Assembly (NCBI GenBank): GCA_037447655.1
Contig: JBBHKE010002597.1
Location: 52,052 to 116,051 of the forward strand
Source of the DNA: Zygnema cylindricum
Taxonomy: Eukaryota > Streptophyta > Zygnematophyceae > Zygnematales > Zygnemataceae
Length of the DNA stretch: 64,000 bases
Direction of reading: 5' to 3'
This document shows, piece by piece, positions 45,476-55,515 of the stretch. Positions within the stretch are counted from its first letter, which is position 1. Every line of letters starts with the position of its first letter. The notes beneath the pieces were generated by a model. That model did no database searches, had not been told where the DNA came from, and worked only from the letters and a program-made list of their open reading frames with translations. A program made the position numbers and the translations under genes.

Positions 45476-46169
45476 TCGCATCATAATTGACTCATGGGTT
45501 GAAAAAGCTTTTAAGTGTCTTTTGTCACAATACTCTGAAAATACTAACGGAACAAAAGTTACTTAAATTGGAGAACCACGTTTGTTAGGAACATTTTTTC
45601 TGTTTATTGGTCTGTATGTGGCAATGCACTTTGGTTACGGTCTGTATGATTTGCATTAGAGCTTTCATTTGTTAATAAATTCACTTTTTGCTATGTTTTC
45701 TTTTCTAAGTTACGGCGCTAACAACTGAGAATGACTATGTTATGGACCAGTATGTTTTACTAAGGTTGAACCTAGAAATGAACTTTGAACGATTATCAAT
45801 GGAGTGATAAAAAGGATGTCACTCCATATGTGAGATGTTGAATTTGTGCAATGGCTTTAGTAATGTCCTAGATTAGTGCGGTAAGCCAATAGGAATCAAG
45901 CAACCAGATTGGATAATAAAAATTCTTTTTACACAAAGGTATACAGGTGACCACGATTAAATAAGGGACATTGAAAAAACAGATAATAGTAAAGAGATAG
46001 TATGATAGTGTGCAAATATCATTGAGCAATAGTGTAAAACACCAAGTCTTATTAACTACCATAAGAATGTTGATTGGATATATCCGAAAATGAACTAAGC
46101 AAAAAAATCTTTAGTTAAGAAAGCTAAACAATAATCAGTTAATTAGAAGATATATTTTTCAGTTAAGTC

Positions 46170-46438
46170 GAGACTATGTGGACCTTGACGTCCACCTAGG
46201 ATTGGTTGCACTCATCCGAATGGTTGACCACTTTTGACCAATTTTGGTACTAGGTTTTGACCATAAAGTCAGTTGTTTTTTTCTGCCCAATATCCATCGA
46301 CCAACTTTGAAGGCACGTCAACCCCTTTCTCCAACCTAATACCGCCACTCACCGCTCACTGTAACTCTCTCTCTCCCTCCTTTGACTACTATTAACTACC
46401 CACCTTGACACCTGCCCACTTTCTCGGTCCCATCTTTA
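46170..46438 (-). repeat. Minus-strand copy of the 16.7/47.9 kb repeat
   Basis: Reverse complement of the body at 47985-48225, including GGTTGACCACTTTTGACC and CCTAGGATTGGTTGCACTC. With the plus-strand copy at 47870 it forms an inverted pair about 1.5 kb apart, bracketing copy 2 of the 550-bp duplication. Confidence 0.78.
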
Positions 46439-46990
46439 AAGCACCGTTTTATGAATAGGCTCCGTTAAGCTACACGATATGGAGAAAAGAAACTTTAATG
46501 ACGTGGAGAAAAATAGACATTGTTATTATTATTTAAGCAATGGTCAGCAGGAAATGACGTCAAACTATTATATCTTCTTGGAGAAATGTGCAAGAAGAGA
46601 AATTGGCCCGAGTAAGAAATTTTGTAAAACAATGAGGCTAGATTTTTGTCGATTGTCTCAATGCATAAACTACTCAATGTTTTTTTGGTCCAAAATATGG
46701 AAATTGGCTTTGTTTATTGATGACGAGTAGAAATAGTCCAGGTTGTTTGGTGTCATTTTGGGCTATCTTTAAGTTGCCGGTATTGAGTTATGTTTTTTAT
46801 TCGTCTTAAAATATTTTGATAGTGGGTGTCTACTTTGGCCATACATGAGCTGAAAAATTGATGAGATTTTATTGGTTGAAAAAAATTTGAGCGACGTTCG
46901 GTGGTTTGGGATAATTCTCAATTTACTTGGGAGTACTTGGGAGCTATATTTTTTAATAACCGTAAATTTTTGTGTGAATGAAGACACGTC
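46439..46990 (+). repeat. Direct duplication, copy 2
   Basis: Partner of 44925-45475. Here the frame from about 46560 is open (LEKCARREIGPSKKFCK and further residues to FIDDE and stop at 46730). The wider frame starts at 46479. Coding status is unproven. Confidence 0.75.
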
Positions 46991-47187
46991 AATCACGTAA
47001 TGGAAGACACGGCAATCAGTAAACGTATCCGTACATTTACTGAAACCACTAAATGGAAGTCCGACCTTGGCCTCTTCTCCATATATCAATATCTAGACCC
47101 TTCAAAAATGTACACATCGGCTATCGGCAAAACCTATTCGATATGCAACAACTAACGAATTTTAAATCTAATCGTCAAGCATTGGGT

Positions 47188-47800
47188 CATGTCCCCCATG
47201 TAATCGTAACTTAGCTAACTTACTTTGTATTGTAGATAAGATTTAAGTACACTGTTTTCAAGTGTCCTAATGGGTAAAATCGAAATCGTAAAGAAATCGT
47301 TACTTAAGTCTGTGACGATAATATAAGTGGACAATGGTTGTGACAGTTTTCAACGTCTACATTCTGTGTTGTCGCACCTTATTTTTTGAAATTGCTTATG
47401 ACATCACATGTCTTTGCGTGGCATTATAGATGTACAATCTTCTAGCCTTGTGTTGTCGATGGTGGTCGATGGTGGAAGGAGATGCACTCTGCCTTAACGT
47501 CTCTTGTCTGGTCGCCGTGAAATGGCATAGACTTCTTGAGACCCCTAAAAAAATCATTACTGGATGCAAACGGACAATAAAAAATAGTGACCTTCTCCTC
47601 CTCGTCGAAATCGTCCAAAATCGTTTGAAACTTTTGAAATCCTTTGGAACTGGTGAAGTTGTTTTCCTATTTGTGGTGATAATTTAATGAAAAATACATC
47701 TACGATGTGTCTTCAGGTAAAGTTTGAAAATGACATGGCATGATGTGGCCGTTAGTGGAAAAACACAAGACGACAACATGTAGTGCATTCTAACTTTTGA
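47188..47800 (+). repeat. Dispersed repeat fragments
   Basis: The stretch 47190-47330 resembles the TTA-element interior at 5545-5660 (CCCCATGTAATCG, GTCCTAATG). The stretch 47390-47560 is the VKWHR-type repeat. The stretch 47715-47790 resembles 15720-15800. No gene is supported. Confidence 0.6.
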
Positions 47801-47869
47801 AGATCACCCAAATTATACTTTCAGTTTTTCACTTTCTTCGTATGGTTGTAATTTAATCGGTTACATTCT

Positions 47870-48230
47870 TAACCCATCCCTCCCCTTTCCTTCCTCTCTT
47901 GCATTGAAGCCTCTCCACCTCTCTCCTCCTCCCTCGAAACAATTAAGCGATAAGAGAGGAAGGCGCAAAAAGGGGAGCTGAGAAAGTGGGTGGAAATTGG
48001 CAGTGTCAAGGTGGGTAGTGAATAGGAGTCAAAGGAGGGAGAGAGAGTGCTACTGTGAGGGGTGGGGGGTAATATTAGGGTGGACAAAGGGGTTTTAGTG
48101 GCTTCAGAGTTGGTTGATGGATATTGGCCCAAAAAATAAAAAACTGAATTTATGCCCAAAACCTAGTACCAAAAGTGGTCAAAAGTGGTCAACCATTCGG
48201 ATGAGTGCAACCAATCCTAGGTGGCATTGA
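47870..48230 (+). repeat. Plus-strand copy of the 16.7 kb repeat
   Basis: Shares the pyrimidine head (CCTCTCCACCTCTCTCCTCC) and body (AGAAAGTGGGTGGAAATTGG, CAACCATTCGGATGAGTGC) with 16899-17240. Confidence 0.8.
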
Positions 48231-49020
48231 CGTGTCTTCCATTACGTGATTGACGTGCCTTCCATTAGGTCGGGTCAGTAAATCTTTTTTTATTTGCGTG
48301 GCTCATTGGTTGGTACCACCTAGGTTAATATTCGATGTTGAAAATGTACAAAGAATCTTCAAAGGCAAAGTTTGAACGCAATATCTATACCATCGAAGGT
48401 AATTAATGACTCGTAAAGAGTACAATTATATTGTACTATCTAAAATTTCAAAACAAAACGACAAAAAGGCAGCGGCAAACTTTGATGGTGGGAGCGTGAC
48501 GGGATAATTTCGGAGGATTCGCATCCACCCTGGCGGAAGGCACATTGCCCATGCGACATATAGGCACATAATCGCGGATTCATCGTGGATTATTTTCTCT
48601 TTTCTACGCAGCCCAATTTCACACGTTGAGTGTGTGCAAAGTGTCTTCTTTGAGGACATTCGCCACACACTGAAAGGTTCCCGACATGGCGTCTTAAATT
48701 AAAAAAGCAACATATCCGATAACCTTGAAGATTATTCTGTAAAGATGTTTTTCTTGAATTAAAAAAATCGGTGTGAACTTGTACAAAACGGTACGGCCCA
48801 CGATAAACAACCCCACTTTTTCCCTAATGGAAATCCGGCCTAATGCTTTTGTCTATAATAGCAATACATCAATTTCAACATTCCGATATCACCAGTATCC
48901 GTACATTTGTGTATGTACTGTTTGCACATTTTGTTCTTCAAGCCGTCGAGGCTGAAAAATACTGTAATGAATTCCCCCTTTCCCATTTAGGAAATAATTA
49001 TTGAGTACCGAATATGGTGA
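48231..49020. other. No gene recognised
   Basis: The minus-strand frame at 48668-48426 has no recognisable domain. Nothing else is seen apart from an inverted echo (TGACGTGTCTTCCATTACG) of 46980-47005. Confidence 0.5.
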
Positions 49021-49208
49021 GCTGGTCAGCGGTCACAAAGGGTACCCGAATCTGGACGTACCCAAATTTTTTTATTTTTGTTTTTGAATCACCCGGCCGA
49101 ATCAGGCCGGCCCCAAAATTTGGCACCCGAATCCTTGACGGATCCGACGCGGCCAGCCGTGTACGAATCGGGTAAGGATTCAGGTACCGGATAGTGACCT
49201 CTACTGTA

Positions 49209-49423
49209 AACCGTGTATCACTATTAGTGTTAAAAAAAAATTGTCACTTAAAAAAAAATTCTCCGTACACACTCATCAGAACGTCATATGGAGACCGCAG
49301 ATGGGAAGCTTAGAATCTTACCTTTCAATCGCAACCGTCAAATCAGCAATCCGGCAAGTGTGTACGGAGAAAACATGTTTTAAGTGGCGAAATAAATACT
49401 AACACTACTAGCGATACATAGTG
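49209..49423. mobile_element. TA-flanked foldback MITE, 215 bp
   Basis: Long inverted ends (about 60 bp, imperfect) start AACCGTGTATCACTATTAGT on the left and complement to CACTATGTATCGCTAGTAGT on the right. TA lies on both sides. Same family as 52689-52905 and related at the tips to 6872-7410. Confidence 0.8.
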
Positions 49424-49686
49424 TAGCGCGATATATGGGCCTCAATTTTGATCGTTATGGCAAGACTAAACAGTAAAAACCCCACCCACAAAGCAGGGGT
49501 CGCAATCGGGTACCCAAATCCGTACCCGACCGTTACCAACCGCAAACCTCGGATCCGGAACGGATTCCGTTGCCAAATTTTGGGGGCCGGTCGGATTCGG
49601 GCGGGTGATTCACAAAAAAAAAAAAAAAAACTGATAAGGTCGAGTAAGCAAAAAAAGAAAAAAATTGAAGGTTTTGTAGTGTCCAT

Positions 49687-49752
49687 ACTATCCAACATTA
49701 TTGTACTTACTATCCAACATTATTGTACTTACTATCCAACATTATTGTACTT
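49687..49752 (+). repeat. Three 22-bp tandem repeats
   Basis: ACTATCCAACATTATTGTAC plus TT occurs three times in a row without change. The homologous position at about 53160 has one diverged unit, so the expansion is specific to this copy. Confidence 0.9.
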
Positions 49753-50301
49753 TCTACACTCGATATCGTGGAAGAAATGAGGGAGATGTACCATTAATTT
49801 TGTACTTATTCGGGTACGGGCGAGTACGGGTAGTCACGAGAAATCGAGTTTCGGTGAACTTTTATCTTCGTACAAGCGTAACAGGTAGAGGTTAACAATT
49901 TAGGAGCGTGACAAAACCCTATCGGGTATCGGGTGTTGAGATTTTGAAAAATAAATAAATGTCGGTTTCGGGTATCTAAAATTTTGACTTTTGCAACCTC
50001 TGGGCTAGACTAAACAATAAACGCCGTTCACATAGTTCATTGAATCTTTGGAGTTTTGTTGTTTTTGCCCCATACTGTAAATCTGAGTGCGAGCGCCGAT
50101 AATTTTCATTTTACGGTTTTGATATTTTCACATCCTGAACTATATCCCACGTCACCCCACAAGAAGTTTGTACGGTTACGTGTAAGAGGGTACAATCGTC
50201 AGATGAAAATAGCGGGAAAACAAGGCGAAAATAGCATAATAGTCAAAAGGCGAAAATACTGCACTATACTGTAGCTCCCACCAAACTGAATTAATAAACG
50301 G

Positions 50302-51063
50302 GATTTGCTAATCGCAAAGACGATTTTTGCTGCGCGCAGGTAGTTGTCAGAAATTGTACATTTGAAGTTCATTTTTATACAAGCTACGTACCTTTGATTT
50401 TAGATTTGACGGTCAATCCGTCGAACAACTTTGACTGGCGAAATATTGTAACGGCGGTTAAAAAACTGTCGCGCTTGCGAACGTCGACCGTCATTAAAAA
50501 AAAAAAATCACACGGCCGGCGCAGGTTTGCTGTAACAAAACTGCGGCAGCCACATATAAATAAAATGGCTGCGCGCAGGTAGTTCACACTGACATTTTAC
50601 TTGGACGTTGACACAAATTAAAGGACAACGTACAAGATGTATGAACTCTTACGAGAAAAACTTAACCATTATCCTTAATGGTTAAGGCGCCGAGCTATAT
50701 AAATTCCAAAGGTTGCAGGTTCGAAATTGGAATTAGGCATCATTTTGGTAAAATATCCTATACTTCTAAATCTGCCGCTTTCTAAATATGGCGGCAGCCA
50801 TGGCGTGCCTTTGATCCTCACTCTCTCTTTAAAGTGGAAATAAATTAGAGAAGTAAACTATTAATTACCTCTTTTCAACAAGTGTTAATATTTTTTTCCC
50901 ACTTTATGCATATTTTCTTCGTACACACTTGTCGTTATCTCAATTTATGACCGCCAATTGGAAGTTGAGAATCTTACCTTTCAATCGCAACCGTCAAATC
51001 GACTATATGGCATGTGTGTACGGAGAAAAGATGTAACAAGTGGCGAAAAAACTATTAACACTA
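50302..51063 (+). repeat. Repeat block Z, copy 1 (partner 51909-52671)
   Basis: About 760 bp nearly identical to 51909-52671 at an offset of about 1603 bp. It contains two internal GCTGCGCGCAGGTAGTT motifs, a short frame with VTAVKKLSRLRTSTVIKKKK, a tRNA-like segment and a 5'-truncated relative of the foldback MITE at its end. Confidence 0.88.
50661..50728 (+). repeat. tRNA-derived SINE-like segment, copy 1
   Basis: TGGTTAAGGCG (A-box-like, 50679-50689, as in Leu/Ser tRNA D-arms) and GGTTCGAAATT (B-box-like, 50718-50728) are spaced as in a pol III promoter. A hairpin AACCATTA/TAATGGTT just overlaps the A box. There is no acceptor stem, so this is not a functional tRNA. Confidence 0.6.
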
Positions 51064-51908
51064 ATTGACATCAAAGCCAGCCTGTTCGACGACAAAAAAA
51101 TCTTGGTTGTATAGCCAACCTGTTCGACGACAAAAAAAACTTGGTTGTAGGACATCCTGTGACGTCTCCTTCATAAATGTGCGATATATAGCGATTCACG
51201 TTCAAATGGCACATTCTTGGAAATTTGTACAAACTTTAATTTTGCAACGGTTTTCGTGGCCGTTGATACCACAACAACCCTAAGAACGTTCAGATTGTAC
51301 ATTAGCGTGACGCTATTAGATATTTTAATCGGCGTCTGCCCGTACACATACGCAGCTGCGATCTTTGTCCTTTTGGAAATTATGATTATTCTCGGGCGGC
51401 TCAACAGGTCCTACGTGGTACCAATCGCAATCTAACACCTCATTCACTGGCACGACCTGATGGAAGGGTGTTACAAATATTACGGCCAGTAAACGTGTTC
51501 GTACAATTACTGGGAACGCCTGATGGAAGGTTACCCTTAGGGTATGGTTACATCAGGAGGTCCCTGTAATAGTATGGACAGCAAAACTTATGTATTACAG
51601 AGGCCTAGGTTACATCGCGTAACGTCTGTAAATAAATTTTTACATACGTGTTCTTATTTGAGTGGCTACACCTAAGTTGACGATCAAATCTCTAAAATAG
51701 TCAAAGATTTAGAAACCGACCATTTTCGTATGGAAATCCGTACTTGTTACATACGTGCACTTCACAAGTGTACCGCGTCAATGTACCTCAGAGATCTCCT
51801 TCACTCTGCTGACTTTGAGAAAAAAACCGTATTTCTTTTCGGCAAAGATTTTACGGTCACCTTGTCCGAAGGCACGTGACTTTGGAGATCTGGGTTTTTT
51901 TTTGGGAA
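51064..51908. other. Spacer between the Z copies; small tandem repeat
   Basis: At about 51072-51150, CCTGTTCGACGACAAAAAAA followed by TTGGTTGTA occurs twice (unit about 40 bp). The overlapping frames at 51171-51435 on both strands show no domain. No gene is supported. Confidence 0.55.
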
Positions 51909-52671
51909 TTGCTAATCGCAGAGACGATTTTTGCTGCGCGCAGGTAGTTGTCAGAAATTGTACATTTGAAGTACAGTTTTGTACAAGCTACGTACCTTTG
52001 ATTTTAGATTTGACGGTCAATCCATGAACAACTTTGACTGGCGAAATATTGTAACGGCGGTTAAAAAACTGTCGCGCTTGCGAACGTCGACCGTCATTAA
52101 AAAAAAAAAATCACACGGCCGGCGCAGGTTTGCTGTAACAAAACTGCGGCAGCCACATATAAATAAAATGGCTGCGCGCAGGTAGTTCACACTGACATTT
52201 TACTTGGACGTTGACACAAATTAAAGGACAACGTACAAGATGTATGAACTCTTACGAGAAAAACTTAACCATTATCCTTAATGGTTAAGGCGCCGAGCTA
52301 TATAAATTCCAAAGGTTGCAGGTTCGAAATTGGAATTAGGCATCATTTTGGTAAAATATCCTATACTTCTAAATCTGCCGCTTTCTAAATATGGCGGCAG
52401 CCATGGCGTGCCTTTGATCCTCACTCTCTCTTTAAAGTGGAAATAAATTAGAGAAGTAAACTATTAATTACCTCTTTTCAACAAGTGTTAATATTTTTTT
52501 CCCACTTTATGCATATTTTCTTCGTACACACTTGTCGTTATCTCAATTTATGACCGCCAATTGGAAGTTGAGAATCTTACCTTTCAATCGCAACCGTCAA
52601 ATCGACTATATGGCATGTGTGTACGGAGAAAAGATGTAACAAGTGGCGAAAAAACTATTAACACTAATTGC
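51909..52671 (+). repeat. Repeat block Z, copy 2, with SINE-like segment
   Basis: Direct copy of 50302-51063. The tRNA-like A box is at 52282-52292 and the B box at 52321-52331. Unlike copy 1, it runs on through GCGATACACG into a full foldback MITE and block Y. Confidence 0.88.
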
Positions 52672-52688
52672 GATACACGTGTTCTGTA

Positions 52689-52905
52689 CACCGTGTATCG
52701 TTATTGGTGTTAATAATTTTTTCGTCACTTAAAACATTTTTTCTTCGTATACACTAATCAAAATTTTATATGCATACCGCAAAAGGGAAGCTTAGAATCT
52801 TACCTTTCAATCGCAACGGTTGAATCAACAATCCGACAAGTGTATACAGAGAAAACATGTTTTAAGTGGCGAAAAAAATATTGACATTAATAGCGATACA
52901 CGGTG
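52689..52905. mobile_element. TA-flanked foldback MITE, 217 bp
   Basis: The ends start CACCGTGTATCGTTATTGGT and, on the other strand, CACCGTGTATCGCTATTAAT. The inverted match extends about 65 bp inward. TA occurs at 52687-52688 and 52906-52907. There is no coding capacity. Confidence 0.88.
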
Positions 52906-52906
52906 T

Positions 52907-53755
52907 AGCGCGATATATCGGCCTCGATTTTGATCGTTATGGCAAGACTAAACATTAAGCACCACCCACAAAGCAGAGGTCGTAGCTGAGTACCTGAATC
53001 CTAACCCGACCGTTACCCGACCGCCCGCCTCAGACCCGAAACGGATTCGGGTGCCAAATTTTGGGGGCCGGTCGGATTCAGGCGGGTGATTCACAAAATA
53101 AAAAAAAATAGGTCGGGTAAACAAAAGACTAAATAACTTGAAGTTTTTGTACCGTCCATACCATCTAACATTATTGTACTTTGTACTCTTGGTATCGTGG
53201 AAGGTATGAGGGATGACGTACCATTAATTTTGTATATATTTGGGTACGGGCGGGTTCGGGTAGTCGCGAGAAATCAAGTTTCGGTTAACTTTTATTTTCG
53301 TAAACGAGTATCGGGTAACTGTTAACAATTTAAGAGCGTGACATAACCCCGTCGGGTATCGAGTGTTCAGATTATTTAAAAAATAATGTCGGTTTCAGGT
53401 ATCTAAAATTTTGACTTTTGCGACCTCTGGGCTACACTAAATAGTAAACACCGTCCACAAAGTTTTGGAGTTTCATATCTTTGGAGTTTTATTTTTTTTT
53501 CGCCACAAACTGTGAATCTGCGTGCGATCGCCGACAATTTTCATTGTACGGTTTTGATATTTACACATCCTGAAATATTTCCCACTACTGCAGCACACAA
53601 GATTTTTGTACGGTTACGTGTAAGTAGGTACATAAGGTGAAAATAGTGGAAAAGACAAAGGCGAAAATAGCAGAAAAAACAAAAGGCGAAAACACTGTAG
53701 CTCCCACCAAACTGAATTAATAAATTTTCAAGCCATAGCTCAGAAAACGCGATTT
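52907..53755 (+). repeat. Repeat block Y, copy 2
   Basis: Matches 49425-50300 (GCGCGATATATCGGCCTCGATTT, GGGGGCCGGTCGGATTC, GGTACGGGCGGGTTCGGGTAG). Ends where GCGATTTGCT begins block Z in the other copy. Confidence 0.8.
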
Positions 53756-54093
53756 GCTGTTTGTCCGTATTATACGTTTATTACAACTGGAAAAATATAA
53801 AATACGAGTCGAGGTGCGGGATCGTAGGATACGTTCGCACAATTCAACAATAATCTCAAAAAATTTAGTGCGTAATTCTCATGTCGGTAGAAATAATGGC
53901 GAGAATTGGTCCGTAACTACAGTAGTAACTACGCACTAAACTCTCATGCGTATAAATTACGCACTAAACTTTTATGCGCATAAATTACGCACGATATCAT
54001 AATGTCGCACTGAATCTCGCACTTTTTAAGTTTTAGATTCAATCATTCAAATTTTGCAACCCCCTGTACCTCAGTAACTTTCGTTGCTGACAG

Positions 54094-54236
54094 GTCTCTC
54101 TCTCTCCCTCTCCCTCCCCTTTCTTTCCTCTCTCCCCTCTCTCTTTCTCTCTCCCTCTCCCTCTCCCTCTCTCTCTCCCTCTCTCTCTCTCTCCCTCCCT
54201 CTCTCCCTCTCTATCTATTTATCCCTCTCCATTTAT
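54094..54236 (+). repeat. CT-rich microsatellite tract
   Basis: Nearly pure CTCTCC/CTCTCT pyrimidines. Before it (53880-54035) is a short cluster of ACGCACTAAA(C) motifs. Further downstream (54240-54760) nothing is recognised. Confidence 0.85.
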
Positions 54237-54769
54237 TGCATCTCAAATTCAGGAAATTCTTCAAAGTAAAACCGGTAATTCGCTAGTACCCTTTGAATGG
54301 CTACTTCAGTAAAAACGTTTTTTGCTCTGTTTTTTCGTACTGTATTAAATACTATACACATTGCATCATTTCTATTCGATTTAATACTTAATAACACTAA
54401 TTCGAGTGCTGGTTTTTTTGACCTAAAGTCATAAATCAATATTAATAACACTATTAATTAATGTTAAGTGGTCCATAACGTGCCACGTGGCAAAACATGA
54501 ATACTGTTGCTAATATTAAATCCATTTTTACGATAATAATATCCTAAATTTATTAAATTAAATACGGATCTAAGGTGCACACCGGCAGTATCTATTAAAA
54601 TTAATGAATTATTTGCATTAACACTTTATTATAATTAGCCACACTAAATCACGTGGCTTATTGTGAGGCTCTTTTTGAAATTTACTAATTTTAATACTAA
54701 TTTATGATTTTCGGTTCAAAAAACAGTACCTGGAATTAGAGTGATCAACTTTAATAGGTGTGGGCCGTG

Positions 54770-54930
54770 TTATTCCCTCTCTCCCCTCCCCTCTTCCCTC
54801 TCCCATTTCTTCCCTCTCCCATCTCCTCCCTCTCCCATCTCCTCCCTCGCCTCTCTCTCCTTTCTCGTATTTTCTCTCCCTCCTCTCAATTCTCCCCTAT
54901 CCCTTCCTCTTCCCTCTCCTCTCTCCCCTC
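54770..54930 (+). repeat. CT-rich tract upstream of the transporter gene
   Basis: CCCTCTCCCATCTCCTCCCT-type pyrimidines about 0.6 kb before the transporter start codon. The open frames here are composition artefacts. A promoter role is possible but not shown. Confidence 0.8.
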
Positions 54931-55515
54931 TCTAAAGTTTAAGAAATTTAAGAAATTTATTTTTCGCCAAAAGTTTTCGTAAAATTATTCATCGTTTGTG
55001 CAAAAACCCTGCATTTTGAAATTGAGAGAAATTGAAATTTTAAGAAAGCTTTATGCTTTTACTTTTTTTTTTTTTAACTTCAACTGTTGTTAAGGGACAT
55101 GTGAGAGTGATTATGGCTATGAAATGGAAAGGACACGGAAAATCTGTATACATTTTTTTTTTTTGTTTTTTTTTTTTTTTTACTTTAATGGCTTTTTCTT
55201 TAGTAAGTTGATACGCTTTGAAGTATTTGAGCGTATCCCAGAATTGTAATTAATATCATAACAATGTGTTTAATTGTATGTTATCCTTTTTCCTGTTTTC
55301 CTTTTTTTAGGCTCTCACATGTTAATCGTTACCTGTTGAATCATTTTCCTTTTCCCTTTTTTTTTTTCCCTTTTTTGACCGGTGCACCAAAAAAAATTGA
55401 TGCAGGTAGTATTTTCTATTTTTTTCGGCGTCCTCCTCTTTACAACAAAAGGACAATTAAATGCAGTGATTGTAAAAGACGTCCTTTTTTGTACGCTTTG
55501 ATTTTTTGAGAAACT

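Larger units (their letters stand above)
49020..50300. repeat. Repeat block X-Y with internal inverted segments
   Basis: The stretch 49030-49195 is an imperfect inverted copy of 49500-49650 (CCAAATTTTGG core, GATTCGGGCGGGTGATTCAC). The foldback MITE at 49209-49423 lies between them. The stretch 49425-50300 matches 52907-53755 in direct orientation. No coding function. Confidence 0.75.

Noticed and set aside
50661-50745. Possible tRNA gene
   Set aside because: A- and B-box-like motifs are present, but there is no acceptor stem or anticodon arm. It occurs inside a duplicated repeat, so a SINE-like origin fits better.
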